Shown here piece by piece: positions 47,960-59,137 of a stretch of DNA of 64,000 nt. The notes beneath the pieces were generated by a model. That model was given only the letters and a program-made list of their open reading frames with translations, searched no databases and had not been told where the DNA came from. Numbering within the stretch: position 1 is the first letter of the stretch; the number at the start of each line of letters is the position of its first letter. The stretch comes from Neoarius graeffei. Taxonomy: Eukaryota; Chordata; Actinopteri; Siluriformes; Ariidae. Location: positions 3,218,378 through 3,282,377 of the forward strand of contig NC_083582.1 of NCBI RefSeq assembly GCF_027579695.1, read 5' to 3'. The position numbers and the translations under genes are program-made.

Positions 47960-48808
47960 TGCTCCTTTCCACCCCGCCGTGACCTTCCTAACCCTGACCT
48001 GATATCTCTAACCCTTGCCCTGATCTTTCTAACCCTGACCTGACCTTTCTAACCCCACCCTGACTGTTCTAAACCCATAAAGTCCTTTCCAGCCCTGACC
48101 TGATGTCTCTAACCCTTTCCCTGTCGTCTCTAACCCTGCCCTGTCCTTTCTAACCCCGCCCTGTCCTTTCTAACCCCACCCTGTCCTTTCTAACCCCGCC
48201 CTGTCCTTTCTAACCCCACCCTGTCCTTTCTAACCCCGCCCTGTCCTTTCTAACCCCGCCCTGTCCTTTCTAACCCCGCCCTGTCCTTTCTAACCCCGCC
48301 CTGTCCTTTCTAACCCCGCCCTGTCCTTTCTAACTCTGCCCTGTCCTTTCTAACCCCGCCCTGTCCTTTCTAACCCTGCCCTGTCCTTTCTAACTCTGCC
48401 CTGTCCTTTCTAACCCCGCCCTGTCCTTTCTAACCCCGCCCTGTCCTTTCTAACCCCGCCCTCTCCTTTCTAACCCCGCCCTCTCCTTTCTAACCCCGCC
48501 CTGTCCTTTCTAACCCCGCCCTGTCCTTTCTAACCCCGCCCTGTCCTTTCTAACCCCGCCCTCTCCTTTCTAACCCCGCCCTCTCCTTTCTAACCCCGCC
48601 CTGTCCTTTCTAACCCCGCCCTGAACTTTCTAACTCTGCCCTGTCCTTTCTAACCCTGCCCTGTCCTTTCTAACTCTGCCCTGAACTTTCTAATTCTGCC
48701 CTGTCCTTTCTAACCCCGCCCTATCCTTTCTAACTCTGCCCTGTCATTTCTAACCCCGCCCTGCCCTTTCTAACCCCGCCCTGTCCTTTCTAACCCCGCC
48801 CTCTCCCA
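47960..48808. repeat. 20-bp minisatellite, CCTTTCTAACCCCGCCCTGT
   Basis: From about 48120 to 48808 the unit CCTTTCTAACCCCGCCCTGT recurs about 34 times in exact 20-bp register, with variants (ACTCTGCC, CTCTCC). Degenerate units extend left to about 47960. The sense strand is pyrimidine-rich and each unit has CTAAC. It lies 315 bp upstream of kcnma1 exon 2. Confidence 0.95.
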
Positions 48809-49122
48809 TTTCCTGTTCAGACAGGACAACTTACTTGCTTTGCTATATCATTGTCCTTCTGCTCGACCCTGTTTAGTTCCCAGACAGTGTCCTCTCACTG
48901 ACTGTCTCTCTCACTCTCTCACACACACACACACACACAGAGAGCAAGATTTATTACTCATCATTTCACACACGTTGGGAAATGTCAGGCCATTGGACGG
49001 TGATTAGTCACTGACCTGGAGGTTGTTGTTCACCCAAAAATAAATAGATTGTGTGTAATAGGAGTTGTGTAATGTACTCTCAGCATAATAGTCTGCTTTT
49101 GTGTGTGTGTGCGTGTGTGTAG
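48809..49122 (+). other. kcnma1: End of intron 1 and 3' splice site of exon 2
   Basis: The intron ends TGTGTGCGTGTGTGTAG. The usual pyrimidine tract is replaced by TTTT plus a (GT)n run. A short (CA)n lies at 48921-48939. Confidence 0.85.
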
Positions 49123-49251
49123 GATGTTCAGCGGATCAGCAGTGTGGAGAAGAAGGACAGTACGGTGGTCAGTGAGGTGGGCTGGATGACCTCGGTGAAG
49201 GACTGGGCCGGGGTCATGATCTCTGCACAGACACTCACCGGACGCGTGCTG
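49123..49251 (+). CDS. kcnma1: kcnma1 second coding exon (S0-S1 linker to start of S1)
   Basis: This 129-bp phase-0 exon adds 43 residues. The variable part of the S0-S1 linker ([17 protein letters not shown]) is followed by the highly conserved [19 protein letters not shown] and TLTGRVL, which lead into transmembrane S1. The acceptor is GTGTAG at 49117-49122 and the donor CTG/GTGAGT at 49252. The conserved block matches vertebrate Slo1, confirming that the exon at 1366 and this one belong to one gene. The linker differs in length and sequence from the mammalian protein. Downstream exons (S1-S6, RCK domains) are outside the window. I cannot tell the a and b teleost paralogues apart. Confidence 0.93.
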
Positions 49252-50431
49252 GTGAGTCTCCACACACACACGACCTCGATGGTGAAGTCATGATATTCTG
49301 TGGTCAGAAACTAATAATCACCAGCTCCTCAGTTCTCTATTTTCAGGAAGCTGTAATTGGCTGTTCGCTTCCTCTTCTCCATTCTGCAGTGTTGAAGTTC
49401 ACAGAACAAAGCAGTGCTCCTACACTGACCTTCACCAGGAGCATCTCACTGCTTTCATCCTATTATATTATTATAGACTAATAGTGTCTAGCTGACTGAG
49501 TCTGTATCCATGGTAACAGGAGCCTAATGATGCAATTACAGTCAGAATGTCTATCTTTCTTAAAAAACCTTAACTGACATCTGTTTAAATTCTGAAGAAT
49601 TTCATTATAAGGTATTTGCCATCGTTATCTTGCGTTCTTTTCATCATGACCTTACTTGACCTGTCGTCATGCTAAGTTCACTAGCAGCAGTGGCTTTGCC
49701 CTTACGGTGTGTGGTATCTGAAGTAGAGCTGTTCAATTCCTTCCGGTCGAATTCTGTTCACTGAACTGCGAATCGATTGAGTCAAATCTGAGTCGATTCA
49801 TTTCTCGATTATGGAAATGAAAACAGCGAAAACAAAAAACAACCCTTTTAGTCCATTTCTGCGTCTAATCTGATAGATTCACCCAGCAGCATCTAATCTG
49901 TAGGTGCGTCCAGGCTGTTCGAGTACGGCTGCACGGTGAATCGTATTTGTGAGATTCAGTGATGGACACGCTGTGAAAGGCTGCGATAGAAGAACCTTTT
50001 AGTTGTGTTAAAGGTTACGTTTTCCTCAGGTAAATGTTCTGTTAATGAAGTTTAACCTTAAATGATCTGCACTACATCTAGCGCACTAGGTAGGATATTA
50101 TACCCGGGTGGCCTCTGTGAGTCGGTGATGCTTAAATAAAAATGATTTTTAAAAATGGTGTTGATGGAGTATGATAAGCTGTAGGACTAATATTTCTAAA
50201 TATCTGTTTTCATTTTAGTTTTTTATACTTTTAAGATGAGTTCTTTGTAAAGAGTAGCTGTGTGTGTGTGTGAGAGAGAGATGTAGAAAGGGATACTGGT
50301 GTGTAGTAGCGCCTTTAATCCTACTGAGCGTGTGCAGTAAACAGTGTTAGCATTAGCCTCTGGCTGAAGCGGTTGCTATGGCTTCCAGGCTGTTCAGTAA
50401 CATGGCACAGTTAGAGCCAGACAAATGTCCA

Positions 50432-50472
<41 letters not shown>

Positions 50473-50642
50473 AGCCATTATATGAATTACAAGCCATCAT
50501 GCAGATTAATATGAGCCATGATACATAATATTAATTGTTATTCATACGCCTTTATAAACCAAGGTGTGTGTGTGTGAGAGAGAGTGATGTAAGCACGCCA
50601 TGACTCAGCTGCATCTGCTAGATGATGAATGAAGCTCATCAC

Positions 50643-50681
<39 letters not shown>

Positions 50682-50763
50682 TACAGAAACCTTGAGCATT
50701 TATAGTGTGTTGAGCTGACCTACACTGTAGCCATGGTAACAGCAGCTTCATGTAGCACAGCAG

Positions 50764-50804
<41 letters not shown>

Positions 50805-50998
50805 GTTGAACACTGCTGTAAGCTTGTTAATTAGCACTGTTATTAAAATATCATTAGAATAAATAACCAGGGTGTCGTGTACACAAACAGTTGCTACATT
50901 TGTATCCTTTTAAAGTTGGACATGAAGTGAATTAAAATTCAAGCAATTAATTTCCCAACAAATAGAATTACCATGACAACAGAAAAAATAAACCATAG
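49252..50998. other. kcnma1: Start of kcnma1 intron 2, no gene
   Basis: Unique intron with (CA)n at 50437-50470 and (GT)n at 50644-50678 and 50765-50801. No exon is recognisable. 49725-49805 has a GAATCGATTGAGTC / GAGTCGATTC element of unknown nature. Confidence 0.6.
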
Positions 50999-51540
50999 GT
51001 TTGGAAACCATCAATGGTGGAGACTGTCATGTTTGGAGACCACCATGTCTTGAAAATGATGCTTGGTGGCCTTCGTGTTTGGTGACCCTCAAATTTAGTG
51101 ACCAAGTTTAGAGTCGGTCACGTTTGGAGACCGTCATATTTGATGACCGTAATGCTTGGAAACCATCACATTCAGAGACCATCAAGTTTAGAGTCAGTCA
51201 TGTTTGGAGAGGCCAGCGTGTTTGGCAAATGTCACATTTGGTGACCGTCATGTTGGATGGCACTCATGTTTGGCAGCAGTGTGGAGGCCATCAGGTAATC
51301 AGCCCATCATGTTTGGGAGCTGTCTGATTTCAAGAGCATCATGTTTGGAGACCATTGTGTTTGAAGATTAACTTGTTCAGAGATCATCACGCTTGATCAA
51401 TGTCCTGCTTGGCAAGTGTCATTTTTGAAGACCATCATATTTGGTAACTGTGAAATTAGGAGGCAGTCACTGTTGGAGACCATCTTGTTCTGAAGACGCC
51501 ACATTCGGACACTGTCTTGTTTGGTGACCAGACCATTGTT
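50999..51540. repeat. Degenerate minisatellite, about 18-22-bp GTTTGGAGACCRTCATGT unit
   Basis: Roughly 25 divergent copies of a GTTTGGAGACCATCAT-like unit, for example at 51038, 51127 and 51345. An ORF of 67 codons (51124-51327) is a by-product of the repeat. Confidence 0.8.
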
Positions 51541-52312
51541 ACGGACACCACCATATAAAGTAAAGACAAAACTGAGACGCTCTAGAACATAACTGAGAAG
51601 TAGGAAACTAGGACGAGGAAGTGGGAAACAAGGAAACAGGGTTACCTGGGAAACTAGGACACAAACAGCAAGGGGGCACAGCTTCAAATTACAGCAGTGA
51701 CATGCAAGACACATGACAAACTAAAAGGCTGTAAAGTCACAAGTGCACACAGGTGACACTGATAAATCAGGGAGTGGAGCTAGAACAGGAAGTAAACAGG
51801 GCATGGGCTGTTTCAAATGCTACAGTTCACGAATACGTCCTGTTCTTACGACAACGAGATAAGAAATTTTACAGCAAAACTTTATAGCTTTTACAAATGT
51901 AGTGTTCAAATGTGTGTAATGAAATAAAGTGTAATGTTGAAGCACCATTACCTGGAACATGGAGCTGAAGGTTAGATGTTTAGAGTGACATATTTAAATA
52001 ATATTGGCTGGCTTTGAGTGGTATATGAGATGTATTCCACTCAGCTAGCATGATACTGAACGAGTCAAAGATGAGTAGCTGAATGGAATATATCTGATAG
52101 ACCATGAAAAAAGGCAGCCAATATTATTATACATACACACTGTCTTCATATCAGCATTCTCATAGGCCAATGCGAACTTGCCCGTGACTCGCTGCTGTTA
52201 GCGCAGCAGTGCACTTACCTTCCAGCCGGTGCAGCAGTATCGTTAGCGAAGTACGATGCTAGCACAGTCAAGCCGAATAATATTATTATTATTTTTCCTG
52301 TGTAATTTACTG
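51541..52312. other. kcnma1: Intron 2 sequence, no gene
   Basis: No gene. From about 52000 the sequence (GGCAGCCAATATTATTATAC) may belong to an older DNA element whose other side lies near 53870 (GTGTAATAATATTAAATATT). The ends are too diverged to call. Confidence 0.35.
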
Positions 52313-53235
52313 CAGGGCTAGAATTTCATGAAAATTTGCAGGAATCTGTTTGGATTCTCACAAAACCGTTTTGCGAGAATCCTGAGAATCCAATAAAATT
52401 TTTCCCATAACTCATAACATCATTCACGACCTTGCCTCTATATCTGAAAAAGTAAATTCAATATTCTCTGTAATTGCATGTCTTGATAATTTATTTATTT
52501 CAAATTCTGGTGTTCATTTTAATTTGAGTGTAATTTTATTAACGTAAAAAATTATCGAGTTTCTCATGTCAGTAGCCTGTATTTTTGTGTGTTTATCATA
52601 TATTTATTCATTTCATTGGTCTTGTTTTTCTGATTCTGAATGACTGCACTAGTGTGTGTGTGTGTGTGTGTGTGTCTGTGTGTCAGACTCGTGTATAGGC
52701 TATATATCATTATATGCGTGACGATCATCGACCGTGAAACAGAATACCCACCGCGCTTTGATTTTGTTATAGTGCAGGCTGCATGTCTTACACCTCGCCT
52801 TGACCGCGAAATCGTCTTCAAAGTCGAAGTCATAATTGTCTAGTAGGTCATCGCCCCACGCCTGTAAACCGCACCGTGATATTCTTTTCGTTTTTTCAAT
52901 GGATTTCGAGGTGTTTGGCTGACTATCACTTGAGCTGGAGTACGCCATCTTGTTATTTTTGACAACAAAAGCCACCTGGCGAGTACTCGGCGGACTAGAT
53001 GCAAGCGACACCAAGCGAGTGAAACACACTTTGCACATGCGCAGAACGTTTGTTTATCGAAACCGAAACCGTTTGTGGAATTTTTGTGTTGAAGTGATTG
53101 CTTTGATATTTTACGATAAAATTACGATATTTCTTGAATATTTTGCGTGAATCCGTTGGGATTCGCCTGGGGAGCAATTTATGCGAATGCTCACGCGAAT
53201 CGATTTGCGGATTCGCGCCAAAATTCTAGCCCTGG
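52313..53235 (-). mobile_element. hAT-like element with a BED-type first-exon fragment
   Basis: Ends CAGGGCTAGAATTT (52313) and AAATTCTAGCCCTG (53222) are inverted. Flanks AATTTACT and GTATTACT share six of eight bases. A minus-strand frame at 52700-52951 starts MAYSSSSDSQPNTSKSIEKT. It continues to AVKARCKTCSLHYNKIKARW, a Cys-x2-Cys-x3-His segment as in BED zinc fingers. There is no downstream catalytic domain. (GT)n lies at 52651-52675. Confidence 0.65.
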
Positions 53236-53460
53236 TATTACTGAGTTACTTTTAAAATCAACATCGACAGCTCCACGCAACGGAGCGACCTGGCAGCCAA
53301 ACTTCTATCAAAATCGTCCGATTTTAATGACACGAACCTGGTGGCCATGTTTGTTTACAAATTGTCACAGTCGCTCGCTAGCATGGAAGTTTTATATCGT
53401 AAATCATATTCAATGCTCATTCTCCATTGGGTAGAGTGATGTAATACACATAGGATGAGC

Positions 53461-53752
53461 CAGCGTTTCTCAACCTTTTTTCAGTCACGTCACCCTTCAG
53501 AAGTGTGCAAATTCTCAAGGCACCCCCATATAAAATATACGCAGTCACGCTGACCCCGGCAGTGACGTTGTGACATGGGAAAGGGGGCCGCGAGACAAAT
53601 GTTGATGATGCATGAGGCGGCGATGATCTGCATTAGTGTAACTATCATTTTTTGGAATTTTAATTCATTATATTTATTTCAGTGTTAAAATATATAATTT
53701 TTTTGACGGCACCCCTAACGAAGCCAGACGGCACCCCGGTTGAGAAAGGCTG
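53461..53752. mobile_element. hAT MITE
   Basis: Ends CAGCGTTTCTCAACC and GGTTGAGAAAGGCTG, with the 8-bp duplication GGATGAGC / GGATAAGC at 53453 and 53753 (one mismatch). 292 bp, non-coding. Confidence 0.88.
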
Positions 53753-54686
53753 GGATAAGCGATATGCTAAGAATATTGCATGCTATCGAACCAAATGAAT
53801 GAAACCAGCTAGAAGGGAATAGAACATGTTTTTATTCCATCGAAAAAGTGTCCTGTATGTGTAATAATATTAAATATTCTAGGTGCTACGTTGCCAATTT
53901 GTCAGCAAGGTGTTAGCTAACTACTTAAAAGGCTACTTATGACTTGCGTCTGTAACTTGTTACTCAACCACAGAGTGTTGTGTGGTTCCTCAGTGACTGT
54001 AACTAATGAGACCTTGCATATCACATAGTTGTGTTTGGAACTCGCGTTTGTTTTTGATCTGAGCAGCTTTACTACAGTGCTGCTAATCACTGTGTGTATG
54101 CGTCTAGAATATTCCATTAGAGCTGAGACATTCTGCTTGGCCTGTCTCCACCAAACTGGTACACAGGAAATGTGACTCAGGCATGTGGACTTTCTCAGTG
54201 CGTCTCCTTGAGCTGAGAAAAGCTCAAACAGGCCAACGACAGAAGCTTAAAGTGTGCCCGTGGGCTGGTAATTAGATTCGTTAATCATTAATTAAAACAG
54301 CGGACTGAGCTGTGTCTTCCGGTGTCCTACATCCATTTAGCATCATCTGTAGTAATGAGCTCTGATTGGCTGTCAGTCCTAAACACTCTGACTACATTAT
54401 TCATGTATAAACCGTGTCACTCAATTGCTGATCATTACAGGTCAAAGAAATCCAGCGTAAACATCTGTAAAGTCAGGACTACACACTGTTTAATTAACAA
54501 GCGTGTCTGTTTGAATATAATTACAATTTATTCACACTAATGAATGCTTGTAGTGTGTTTCCTGGGTATCTTATTCGTTCAGTCTATTATTGAGGTTCAT
54601 TAGATGTAAATTGGGGTTTTAAGCTGATGCAGTTGAAATAGAAGGCTGTCATGAAAGAACTTGAGGTTTAACCCAAGTGCAGACCT
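53753..54686. other. kcnma1: Intron 2 sequence, no gene
   Basis: Unique AT-rich intron. No exon or clear repeat is seen. Confidence 0.5.
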
Positions 54687-54696
54687 ACCAGTACTC

Positions 54697-55586
54697 CATC
54701 CACCCATTATCCGTAAGCACTTATCCTGTGCAGGGTCGCAGGCGAGCTGGAGCCTATCCCAGCTGACTATGGGTGAGAGGCGGGGTTCACCCTGGACAAG
54801 TCGCCAGGTCATCACAGGGCTGACACATAGACACATACCCCTTTTCCACCAAATCAGTTCCAGGGCTGGTTCGGGGCCAGTGCTGGTGCTGGTTCACAAC
54901 TCGTTCAACTTGCGAGCCAGCTGAGAACCAGTTTGCTTTTCCATAGCTCGCAGAGCTACGTCATTACGTCGCTGTATACGTCAGTTACGTCGCTATGTTT
55001 GCATAAACCTTGGCGCAAATATCGAAGCAAAAACAACACGGAAGCAGCAGCAGCAACAACAACAATAATAATAATAATGGATGACTTTGCGTTTGTACAG
55101 CTGCTGCTTCTCGCCGCTTAAAAATGGTGATCTTTCGTGGTCTTGTTATTGTTGTTGGTCTTAACAACTCCGCTCCCCCACTGACGTAAGCGGTTCTTTC
55201 CTCTGGCCCAGCAGAGAGTTGGTGCTAGCCTGGAACCGGTTTTTCTGGCCCCAGAGCCAGTTCTTTGTCAGTGGAAACAGAAAACCCGGTTCCAAACTAA
55301 GCACTGGCCCCGAACCAGCCCTGGAACTGCTTTGGTGGAAAAGGGGCAACAGACAACCATTCACACTCACATTCACACCTACGGTCAATTTAGAGTCACC
55401 AGTTAACCTAACCTGCATGTCTTTGGACTGTGGGGGAAACCAGAGCACCCGGAGGAAACCCACGCGGACACGGGGAGAACATGCAAACTCCGCACAGAAA
55501 GGCCCCCCATCAGCCACTGGGCTCGAACCCAGAACCTTCTTGCTGTGAGGTGACAGTGCTAACCGCTACACCACCGTGCCGCCCCC
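54697..55586 (-). mobile_element. Mermaid-like SINE split by a MITE
   Basis: A minus-strand SINE whose 3' end (54697-54835) has a variant tail (ATCCACCCATTATCCGTAAG) and whose head lies at 55349-55586. CCAGTACT occurs at both outer flanks (54688 and 55589), a likely target duplication. The MITE at 54836-55348 interrupts it. Confidence 0.8.
54836..55348. mobile_element. MITE with CCCCTTTTCCACCAAA ends
   Basis: Ends TACCCCTTTTCCACCAAA and TTTGGTGGAAAAGGGGCA are inverted. ACA is repeated at both flanks (54833, 55349), and removing the element restores the SINE. Interior CAGTTCC/GGAACTG and GGTTC/GAACC motifs lie near both ends. The 3-bp duplication suggests a PIF/Harbinger-like source. Confidence 0.8.
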
Positions 55587-55800
55587 TGCCAGTACTGCTA
55601 CGAGTTGGTACTAGAAGCCTAGGAAGGCATCCTAGACTGGTCTTCCCACATCTGACACTTTGTGAAGCGCAGCATATGATCACTCAAGCTGATCGCACTA
55701 GCCTCTTCATGGTGAAGACCAACCATGTGTCTTTCTGTGACCTTTGCTAAACATGGCAGATCTAGGGGAGAAGGAACCCTGAAAACAAACCTACCATCTA

Positions 55801-56375
55801 CAAGGTGTGTCAGAAAAGTAACAGAACTTAGTGTGCTTCTTCAATGTGAGGGGCATCATCCACATAGAGTTCTTGCCACAGAGCTAGACGATCAACCATC
55901 ATGTCTACAAAGAGATCCTGCGGTGTTTGCTTCATTCAGTGTGTGAAAAGAGGCGAGAGTTGTGGCAGGACAACTCATGGCTGTTTCACCACAACAACAT
56001 GGCGACTCAACACCCTGAGCATCTGGTAGTTCCTTGCCGAGAAGAACATTGCCATGCTGGAGCAACCTCCCTACTCACCCGACCTAGCTCCGTGTGATTT
56101 TTTTTTTCTTTTTTTTCTCTCCTTTTCCCCAAGCTCAAGGGGGTCATCAAGGGGGACCCGTTTTCTGGACGCGGAAGCTATCAAGAGGGCCGTGACGATG
56201 GAGCTGCAGAGAATCTCGGGAGAATCCTTCCAGGAGTGCATGGAGGCGTGGTGGAGAAGGATGGGAAAGTGCATTAGACTCAACGGGGATTATTTTGAAG
56301 GGGAAAACTTGTAGTTTGGATTTGACACACATTTTTTTTGTGACCCCAGTTCTGTTTCTTTTCTGACACACCTCG
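55801..56375 (+). mobile_element. Mariner element with internal deletion
   Basis: Ends CAAGGTGTGTCAGAAAAGTA and complement (TTTTCTGACACACCTCG) with TA on both sides (55799, 56376). At 575 bp it keeps only the 3' half of a transposase gene. Confidence 0.88.
55900..56314 (+). pseudogene. Mariner transposase C-terminal remnant
   Basis: Translations keep ELWQDNSWLFHHNNMA, then LEQPPYSPDLAPCDFFFLF, the mariner YSPDLAPCD signature with the third catalytic Asp (DD34D). FQECMEAWWRRMGKCIRLNG, the mariner C-terminus, follows. The N-terminal half is deleted and frameshifts remain. Confidence 0.85.
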
Positions 56376-58940
56376 TAGTCCCTTCAGGGGTGAAACAAAA
56401 ATCCCAACATAGTGTACGCACAACGCTGGGTCTCACTGCCCTGTGGGTAGCTAGGGATAGTGAAAGGCAAAGGGAAATCAACCCTGACAGAAATATCGGA
56501 GTGGAGCCCTGTAACTGGTACTTGTTCCAGCCGTCTCGACTATGTTCTGCCACTGGACCCTGATGTCTTTGGACGAGAGTGTGCAGATGATGCTGCGCAA
56601 GTCATTACATCAGTCATCTTTGGACACACAGCTGAATTCAACTACTCTGATGTAATGGTCATCTTTGCAATGGTGATGGATGGACATATTGCTCAGATAT
56701 CCCCGCCCCCATAAAAACAGCAGACGAGCTAATGGACACATGAATCTGGAATGATTGACGGTTGTGTAGGTGTTTTGAACTCACTGAAATTAACTAACCC
56801 CCTGGAAGCCTCCTGGACGTCCTCGCCTTCTGTCATGGTAAATGGAGAATGTATTTGAGTTCGCTAATGTGAAATTATTTAGCTAACCTTACATACATGT
56901 ATATAGTTTAGAGATGCCAGTGAAGATTTGCAGCCAAAATTGGTCAAAAATTGCACTTTTTTTGGCCCAAAGGGAAAAAAAAATTAACAACAAAAAAAAC
57001 TAGATGGAGACTGTGACTAAAGTCACAGTAATTTCTGCTAGCTGACCTTTGTCAATTGCAGGTCAAGGTGAAGGTCATTTTGCTGAACAAAATAAAAACT
57101 GATTGAAAAAATCATGAAAAATGACAGTTAACACCCCCCTGTTTTTCATGTATCGTTCCGGCTCGGTGATCCAAATCACCACCAAAAGTCATAGCAACTT
57201 AATTCAGCCCAGAGGTATTCTTCAGGTGAAATGTGGTGGTGATTGGTTGAAAACTGAGGGAGAAATAGCATCTTAAAAAATGCTACGAGAATAATAATAA
57301 TAATAATAATAAAGTAGAAAGATCCTGAGTGAGGGTAACAATTTGCGCCAGCGCTGCTAGCACAAATTAAATAATAATAAGGCCTACATCAAGGTGTCAA
57401 ATCTAGCACTAATAAAACTAATACATTTTTGCAATTACAAATTTATGATCGTTTTAACGATCAGCGCAATCAAGCCTATAAATCCATCTGTGCTGAAGGA
57501 TCACAGCAGAGTTTTTGATGGTTCAATTTGATTTCAGGCTTGATGGAATAACACACACACACACACGCGCGCGCGCGCAGTAACAACAGGAGGATGTACG
57601 TAAGTCACAAACTAATGAGGCCTAATGGGAGAACAGTAAAATACCATGACAACAGGAAACGGTTACCATATAAGGAAAGTGAGAAACCAAACCTGATGGA
57701 TGCTTTGCAGCATTTTTGGGGTTAAAATATTGAGTATTAAATGATAAACCTGTGAGAGAAGCCAGTGTTTGAATACTTCCCTTGCAATATTCTTTGACTA
57801 AGGTGTATTTGTATTAGTGTGAGGATGTGTGTTTTCAGTAGAGACTTCAGTGCACATCTGGATAACAACAGCGTGCTGTAAATATAAATGTAAACGTGAA
57901 GCTTGCAGGTCAAAACTTTGTGTAACTTTAGCTGATTTTTAGTCAAGAATTTGCTGTGTATTTAATATTTATATTCATTAATTAGAAATTCTCCAAACAC
58001 AAATATGTCCATTGTCGTGGACAGGAAGTAACTTTCATTGCAGTGGAAAATGATTATAGTAAATATGCGTTTCCTCTTTAGCAGATAACTGAATAGTCAT
58101 TTATTAACTTTTAACTTGAGATATTTGAACATTTAACATTTGACGCATGCCTCATAAACATGTACTGCACTTTGTCCTGTACAGTAACAATCCAGATTTC
58201 ATTTGATTTGATTCCTAAATACAATATTAATACTATTAGTATATCATTCTAGATTATTTTTTTTATTTTTTTTACAGCTTTATACATCTAATTTAAAAGC
58301 TATTTAGTTGCAGTGCGCTCACACGTTATGATTTTCGCACCATTTTATATACAATTCTGCTGAAACTTAAATATTGTTTCATTGGAAAAGTTAATTCCAG
58401 ATGTTAAGAATATGGTAATGAACACATTTTCTTTCTTTCACACGTTCATATTTTAGAAATATTCAAACCGAGAGACTTTAATAGATATGGACACAAGAAA
58501 ATGAGTAAGTTCACCAACTAATAAACTCTTATTTTGGGAAATAAGCAGCTAATGATGTTTACTCCTGCTTCAGCCACGTTTCCAACCAGCCAGCTTTATT
58601 TTACCATCTGACTCATAGATGAGGACCAGAACCAGGTGACGGCTCTGTTTTTCTCTGATCAAGCCAGGAAATCAGGCAACTGAGTACATAAACAAGCCAT
58701 GCATCCAAGGAAATAAAATAAGAATTTTCATTAGTTTAGCGTCTTGTATATGAAATGGAGATGTGTGAGCTCAGAATAATGGGAAGTTTTTCCATCTTCA
58801 TGAAAGAATGCATAAACATGTAAAGAATACACAAACATAAATAATGCATGAGTGATGAGAACATGGAAAACATGCACTGCACTGAACCAACCTTCTGACT
58901 GCATGGCATGAATAACGTCTGATAGTTCAGTTCTCTCAGA
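56376..58940. other. kcnma1: Intron 2 sequence, no gene recognised
   Basis: 56744-56830 resembles 25813-25890. 56880-57370 contains GTCAAGGTGAAGGTCA and (ATA)n and may be an old repeat. (CA)(CG)n lies at 57550-57577. An 84-codon frame at 56460-56714 has no family resemblance I know. 57600-58940 looks like unique AT-rich intron. Confidence 0.45.
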
Positions 58941-58941
58941 G

Positions 58942-59137
58942 GGCTAGTGTAGTGGTTAGCACTGTTGCCTCACAGCAAGAAGGTTCTGGGTTTGAACCTC
59001 ATGACCACTGGGGGCATTTCTGTGTGCAGTTTGCATGTTCTCCCTGTGCCTACGTGGGTTTCCTCTGGGTGCTCCGGTTTCAAATATGTGGAACAGATCT
59101 GCTGTGGTGACCCCTAATAGGAGCAGCTGAAAGAAGA
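58942..59137 (+). mobile_element. SINE with Mermaid-like head and a different tail
   Basis: The tRNA-like head and GTGGGTTTCCTCTGGGTGCT body are followed by GCTGTGGTGACCCCTAATAG and GCAGCTGAAAGAAGAAG rather than the GATGAGATGAG tail. The diverged flanks GTTCAGTTCTCTC and GTTCGGTTCTTTC may be an old target duplication. Confidence 0.75.

Noticed and set aside
48000-48808. Possible interstitial telomere because of repeated TAACCC
   Set aside because: TAACCC occurs once per 20-bp unit and not in tandem; the array is an ordinary minisatellite.
56460-56714. 84-codon frame next to the mariner
   Set aside because: No recognisable domain and no start context or splice support; short frames of this size are expected by chance.
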